From Planctomycetaceae bacterium (GTDB lineage Bacteria; Planctomycetota; Planctomycetia; Planctomycetales; Planctomycetaceae): 20,441 nucleotides of DNA. Location: positions 1 through 20,441 of the forward strand of contig JAGQQP010000013.1 of the NCBI GenBank assembly GCA_020426085.1. Reading direction: 5' to 3'. Below are positions 17,110 to 20,441 of this stretch, one piece after another. The translations under genes and the position numbers were made by a program. Numbering within the stretch: the stretch's first letter is position 1; every line of letters begins with the position of its first letter. The notes beneath the pieces are model-generated. The model had not been told where the DNA came from, did not search any database, and saw only the letters and a program-made list of their open reading frames with translations.

Positions 17110-18158
17110 AGTTCTACCCCCGTCACAGTTTCGCCTCCGGAAATCGTTCCCAGTGCCTGCCAGATCTCACTATTAATGTTTTCATTAATAAACTTGACAT
17201 TCCCATCTCCCATCAACACATTCACCCCCTGTCGATGCCAGCTGGATGCATTCAGGATCACCCCATCCCAGGTAAATCCATTCTTACAGCTGGTCCGGTT
17301 GGGCGTTCGCACGTGGTTATAGCGGGTCCAGTTCATATTACCCTCCAGCCAGGTCTGACCTGATTCGACGTCGTACTGGTAGGCCCCGGCTGCCTGCGGC
17401 GTTAATCCTCCACAAGCATCAGAGAATTGACTTTCGGTCCAGACCCCCTGCAGGTTATATAAATCGGACAGAGGATCGATGACCGTATCATCCCAACTCC
17501 CTTTGACATGCTCGCTGTACATCGCTGTCTGAGAAAGTCCATCTTTGACATCTCGCATGCGGACGCTGCTGTTCTGCCCGAACATTCCGTTCCCCGCCCT
17601 GCCCGACCAGGAACTTCCGTTACAGGCTCGGTAATTATTGGGCCCCCAGCGACTCTTCAGACGGTCCAGATCAGTGGGGCAGATAAAGACATTGATTCTG
17701 GCCTGAGCAGCTGGTCCGTTGATCACTTCGTCAAACCGCATTTCCAGCTCGGCCTGATCGTCATTTGCCGCATTCACAAAAGGGTAAAAGGGAGCCACAT
17801 TGAAATTCAACTGATTATAAATTACAGCCTGATCCAGGTAAGGCAGTAACATCGCATGAGCAGAATAGCGACGATCCGCCAGGGTTCCCAGAGAGGAGAT
17901 CGGCCCATCTTGATCATCACCCACTCCAAACGGCAGCACATCATGCGATTCATGGTAAGCATGTAGGGCAATTCCAATCTGATGCAGATTATTGGCACAC
18001 TGCATTTTCCGGGCAGATTCCCGAACTGCTTGCACCGCCGGTAGCAGCAATGCGATCAACAGACCAATAATCGTGATCGCTACCAGTAGTTCAATCAAAG
18101 TGAATCCTCTGCGGATCGACTGCCCTGCCTTACTGTTATTGTGCTCAGTACAATGCAT
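17106..18158 (-). CDS. DUF1559 family protein with prepilin-type N-terminus
   Basis: A 350-residue pseudopilin-like protein of the large planctomycete DUF1559 family. The N-terminus carries a type IV prepilin signal, RRGFTLIELLVAITIIGLL: prepilin peptidase would cut after Gly18, leaving Phe at position 1 and Glu at position 5 of the mature protein, followed by one hydrophobic helix. Family hallmarks include CANNLHQIGIALHAYHE after the helix, and near the end VLMGDGNVKFINENI and WQALGTISGGE. These proteins are thought to form or decorate cell-surface structures; precise function is unknown. The open frame extends to 18203, but GGAGG about eight bases before the ATG at 18158 decides the start. 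The next gene overlaps by ATGA. Confidence 0.93.
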   Translation of the reverse strand: MHCTEHNNSKAGQSIRRGFTLIELLVAITIIGLLIALLLPAVQAVRESARKMQCANNLHQIGIALHAYHESHDVLPFGVGDDQDGPISSLGTLADRRYSAHAMLLPYLDQAVIYNQLNFNVAPFYPFVNAANDDQAELEMRFDEVINGPAAQARINVFICPTDLDRLKSRWGPNNYRACNGSSWSGRAGNGMFGQNSSVRMRDVKDGLSQTAMYSEHVKGSWDDTVIDPLSDLYNLQGVWTESQFSDACGGLTPQAAGAYQYDVESGQTWLEGNMNWTRYNHVRTPNRTSCKNGFTWDGVILNASSWHRQGVNVLMGDGNVKFINENINSEIWQALGTISGGETVTGVEL

Positions 18159-18307
18159 TTTCAATCCTCCAAAGTGGCCACATTCAGATAACCTCTGGCC
18201 CACCTCAGCAATTTTTTACATATAATTCTTTGAAATTTCTCATTTTTTTGAGTTAAGAAATGCAGCTCACTATACAACTAACTACTGAAGTCCATCTTGA
18301 GCAGGCT

Positions 18308-18347
18308 TTCATAGATAAACGCGCATACTTCATAGATAAACGCGCAT
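18308..18347. repeat. Two-copy tandem repeat, 19-bp unit with 21-bp period
   Basis: TTCATAGATAAACGCGCAT occurs at 18308-18326 and again at 18329-18347, separated by AC. The copies are identical. The 21-bp period is exactly two helical turns, so both copies face the same side of the DNA. It contains the GC-rich core ACGCGCAT in very AT-rich surroundings. Confidence 0.8.
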
Positions 18348-18606
18348 TTAATGCTCAAATTCACTGATTTTTTGACAATTGATATTTCAAAGTACTTTTC
18401 AAAACTGGAAACCTACCTAGAGTATTGCAGTAACTTCTTATGAACATTCAAACAAATATTCAGAAAAACATCTCAGACATAATTAACAACAGTAAATAAT
18501 TGCAACTCCTTCTATTTTTTAATCTTATATTAGTCTGCGACCAGTCATTTCATTTCAATAAATATTTGAGACTTTCATAAATCAAGCATGTTTTTAATCC
18601 CCATAC

Positions 18607-18635
18607 TTGCCGTGTAGACGACAGTATACTATAAT
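18607..18635 (+). promoter_or_regulatory. Candidate lexA promoter (TTGCCG - 17 bp - TATAAT)
   Basis: TATAAT (18630-18635) is a perfect -10, with TTGCCG (18607-18612, four of six to TTGACA) at the ideal 17-base spacing. The palindrome AGTATACT (18623-18630) overlaps the start of the -10 and could be a repressor site. Transcription would start near 18642, giving lexA a leader of about 190 bases. Confidence 0.6.
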
Positions 18636-18664
18636 AAGGGGCATATGCAAAAATCAGAATTTTA

Positions 18665-18677
18665 TGTGATTATCACA
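18665..18677. promoter_or_regulatory. Perfect dyad TGTGAT-T-ATCACA just downstream of the lexA promoter
   Basis: The 13-base sequence TGTGATTATCACA has perfect 6-base arms around one base. It lies about 25 bases after the predicted transcription start, a normal place for a repressor operator. The arms look like CRP/FNR half-sites, but the spacing (3 bases between TGTGA and TCACA, not 6 as for CRP) does not fit those proteins. Confidence 0.4.
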
Positions 18678-18727
18678 GGAAGACACCCTCAATCCTTCTT
18701 TTTCTGATCAGGCATATTTTTTGAGAG

Positions 18728-18753
18728 ATCCCAAAACAATTTGATTTTGGGAT
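18728..18753 (+). ncRNA. Hairpin in the lexA 5' leader, possible attenuator
   Basis: ATCCCAAAA (18728-18736) pairs perfectly with TTTTGGGAT (18745-18753) around an 8-base loop. TTTTT follows seven bases later (18761-18765). Lying between the promoter and lexA, it could act as a weak terminator or as an element that affects mRNA stability. It matches no riboswitch class I know. Confidence 0.4.
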
Positions 18754-18829
18754 AAGGTACTTTTTATTCCTGATTGTTTCAGGATCCATGATCAGTTCAC
18801 ACTACTTTTAAGAAATGGGGTACTTTGTT

Positions 18830-19432
18830 ATGGCAGGCACCAAAGCAAACCTTACACAGCGACAGCAGGAAATTTATGATTTCCTGAAAGATAAGATCAT
18901 TAACCGTGGTTATGGTCCGACCGTCCGGGAAATCGGTGCTAATTTTGGTATTCGCTCTCCCAATGGCGTAATGTGTCATCTGAAAGCCCTCGAAAAGAAA
19001 GGGCTCATCACTCGCGAATCCCACATGTCACGTGCGATTCAGTTGTGCGATCACTCACAGAAACGGACACGTCTTCCCCTGGCTGGTCAAATCGCTGCAG
19101 GAAGCCCTGTCCTGGCTGTCCAGGATGACGAGCACATTGATTTCGGCTCCCTGTTCGATCCCGATGATCAGTTCTGCCTCAAAGTCAAAGGCGTTTCCAT
19201 GATCGAAGATCAGATCGCCGATGGAGATTATGTCATCGTCCACAAGCAGAACACCTGTAAAGAAGGCGACATCGTTGTTGCGCTGGTAGATGGTCAGGAA
19301 GCGACCTTAAAACGCTACTATTCCGAAGGCGATCGCATTCGCCTTGAGCCAGCAAACTCCAGCATGCAGCCCATCTACTCCAAGAATGTTGACATCCTCG
19401 GAGTGGTGACAGGAGTTATTCGCAAATATTAG
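18830..19432 (+). CDS. lexA: SOS-response repressor LexA
   Basis: LexA represses DNA-damage genes and is inactivated by RecA-stimulated self-cleavage. The protein is 200 residues, the normal length. The N-terminal winged helix-turn-helix includes LTQRQQEIYDFLKD and the recognition region FGIRSPNGVMCHLKALEKKG. The cleavage site is Ala90-Gly91 in GQIAAGSP. The catalytic dyad is Ser123 (KVKGVSMIEDQIADGDYV) and Lys161 (ATLKRYY), matching E. coli Ser119 and Lys156. An in-frame ATG at 18815 would add five residues; the ATG at 18830 is preferred because GGGG sits about nine bases upstream and the sequence after it matches LexA starts. It has its own promoter, a long leader and a terminator, so it appears monocistronic. 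No imuA/imuB/dnaE2 or recA gene lies nearby. Confidence 0.97.
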   Translation: MAGTKANLTQRQQEIYDFLKDKIINRGYGPTVREIGANFGIRSPNGVMCHLKALEKKGLITRESHMSRAIQLCDHSQKRTRLPLAGQIAAGSPVLAVQDDEHIDFGSLFDPDDQFCLKVKGVSMIEDQIADGDYVIVHKQNTCKEGDIVVALVDGQEATLKRYYSEGDRIRLEPANSSMQPIYSKNVDILGVVTGVIRKY

Positions 19433-19495
19433 ATCAATCTGGTCTCGCTCATTCATCGGAAGTAGATGAGATCATTTTCTGACTGATTAAAAATC

Positions 19496-19528
19496 AATGC
19501 TCTGGCAGCTTCTGCCAGAGCATTTTTT
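19496..19528. terminator. Bidirectional Rho-independent terminator between lexA and the sigma-54 activator
   Basis: AATGCTCTGGCAG (19496-19508) pairs perfectly over 13 bp with CTGCCAGAGCATT (19512-19524) around a 3-base loop, and TTTTTT follows on the + strand. On the - strand the hairpin is followed by GATTTTT, so it can also end the convergent activator gene's transcript. Confidence 0.92.
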
Positions 19529-19561
19529 ATTCGCTTATGATTCGAACGGGGGCTGTCAGCT

Positions 19562-20441
19562 TTAACCGGCAGCACGGGTCTGATACTGATTCAGTTTGTT
19601 ATACAGCGTTTTCAACGCGATTCCCAGTTCAGCCGCACATTTGGGTTTATCCCCATCGTGCTTATCGAGAACATGGTAAATTACTTCCATTTCGATATCC
19701 CGCAGCGTCTTGCCTTCCATGCCCTCGGTCCAGTTCACAGCTGTGGAACCAGAAGACATCGGAATCGAAGAATGCCGGGTCAAATTGGATGGCAAATCAC
19801 CAGGCTGAATCTGAACGCCATCCCATAGAATGACGGCATGTTCCAGAGCATTGGCCAGTTCCCGAACATTGCCTTTCCAGTCATACTCCTGCAGGATTTC
19901 AATCGTATCCTGCGAGAGAATATCCTGGGGAATGGAATCCTTTTTCAGATGCCGTTTCAACAGAACCCGGGAGATTTCCGGAATATCCCCTTTGCGTTCC
20001 CGCAAAGGAGGCAGATTGATCTCAAACGTATTCACACGGAAATAAAGATCTTCGCGGAATGTGCCTTCCGTAACCATTTCCTTCAAGTCACGGTTTGTCG
20101 CACAGACAATCCGTACATCGACATGGAATGTTTCACTGTCACCAACTCGACGGACTTCACCTGATTCCAGAAAACGCAGCAGTTTCACCTGCATGGTCTT
20201 ATCCAGCTCTCCCAGTTCATCCAGGAAGAGTGTACCACCATTGGCAATTTCGATCAGTCCTTTTCGTGGTGTATCGGCACCGGTAAAGGCCCCTTTACGA
20301 TGACCAAACAGTTCGCTTTCCACTAGATTTTCCGGTAGAGCACCGCAGTTGACAGGCACAAAAGGCATGGAAGCTCGCGCACTCAAGTCATGAACTCTGC
20401 GTGCGACCAGTTCTTTACCGGTTCCCGTTTCTCCGAGAATC
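19562..20441 (-). CDS. Sigma-54-dependent transcriptional activator (NtrC/AtoC type), 3' part, truncated by the window end
   Basis: The frame is open to the window end, so the N-terminal sensor or receiver part is missing. About 293 residues remain. They start inside the AAA+ domain at Walker A, GETGTGKE, followed by [15 protein letters not shown], the loop that contacts sigma-54. Next come Walker B in [27 protein letters not shown] (sensor I) and [22 protein letters not shown] with the arginine-finger region. The C-terminal DNA-binding helix-turn-helix of Fis type reads [22 protein letters not shown]. Such proteins hydrolyse ATP to open sigma-54 promoters, often under a histidine kinase. It converges on lexA and shares its terminator. 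Whether it carries a response-regulator receiver domain cannot be seen here. Confidence 0.95.
   Translation of the reverse strand, partial: ILGETGTGKELVARRVHDLSARASMPFVPVNCGALPENLVESELFGHRKGAFTGADTPRKGLIEIANGGTLFLDELGELDKTMQVKLLRFLESGEVRRVGDSETFHVDVRIVCATNRDLKEMVTEGTFREDLYFRVNTFEINLPPLRERKGDIPEISRVLLKRHLKKDSIPQDILSQDTIEILQEYDWKGNVRELANALEHAVILWDGVQIQPGDLPSNLTRHSSIPMSSGSTAVNWTEGMEGKTLRDIEMEVIYHVLDKHDGDKPKCAAELGIALKTLYNKLNQYQTRAAG

Larger units (their letters stand above)
18159..18829. other. AT-rich divergent intergenic region between the DUF1559 gene and lexA
   Basis: A 671-base spacer much richer in A+T than the flanking genes. It holds a tandem repeat (18308-18347), a good + strand promoter (18607-18635), a dyad (18665-18677) and a leader hairpin (18728-18753), each listed separately. 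Two overlapping tiny ORFs, 30 codons at 18351 and 19 codons at 18440, are joined by ATGA but have no ribosome sites. I saw no convincing - strand promoter for the DUF1559 gene, though TTATAT near 18220 is a possible -10. Confidence 0.5.

Noticed and set aside
18351..18499. Two tiny ORFs (30 and 19 codons) overlapping by ATGA, reminiscent of a toxin-antitoxin or leader peptide pair.
   Set aside because: No ribosome binding sites, very AT-rich context where short ORFs arise by chance, and no recognisable peptide features.
18756..18826. GGTACTTT occurs twice (18756-18763 and 18819-18826), the second over the lexA ribosome site.
   Set aside because: An 8-mer repeat in AT-rich DNA is expected by chance, and the copies do not pair with each other.

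Overview
The window looks like a planctomycete chromosome, probably a Gimesia/Planctomyces-like member of the Planctomycetales; the genus is a guess. The main evidence is a DUF1559-type protein with a prepilin N-terminus, many secreted or lipoprotein genes of families typical of that phylum, a Tat-exported alpha/beta hydrolase, moderate GC and generous intergenic spaces. I see no tRNA, rRNA, CRISPR array, insertion sequence or phage gene. The window is cut at both ends inside genes.

Region 1 (1-4029, + strand) is a nitrogen-control cluster. It holds the end of an Amt ammonium transporter, two tandem PII proteins about 67% identical, and the PII-modifying enzyme GlnD. Both PII proteins keep the T-loop Tyr51 that GlnD modifies, so sensor, signal carriers and transporter are encoded side by side. 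Region 2 (4054-7228) holds manA (- strand), a spacer with two DNA dyads, a 60-residue hypothetical protein (+) and a large polytopic membrane protein (-). Region 3 (7276-7910, -) is a Cys-rich secreted protein followed by a strong terminator.

Region 4 (8394-12127, +) is a partial Tad-pilus-like outer-membrane set: a CpaC/RcpA-type secretin, a Gly-tailed lipoprotein with a CpaD/OmpA-like pattern, and a TadD-like TPR lipoprotein. A strong terminator separates the last two. No ATPase, platform or pilin gene of the system lies in the window. Region 5 (12143-18158, -) encodes exported proteins: a HEAT-like repeat protein, a Tat-exported hydrolase with two hydrolase-like halves, a membrane-anchored protein of unknown function, and a DUF1559 prepilin-like protein whose stop overlaps the start of the anchored protein gene.

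Region 6 (18159-20441) has an AT-rich spacer with a 21-bp-period tandem repeat, a good sigma-70-type promoter, a dyad and a leader hairpin. Then come lexA (+), a bidirectional terminator, and the convergent 3' part of a sigma-54-dependent activator (-). I found no clearly new defence or mobile system. The best leads are the double-PII cluster, the terminator-split partial Tad set, the lexA leader, and a GAAC-N4-GTTC site far from lexA.
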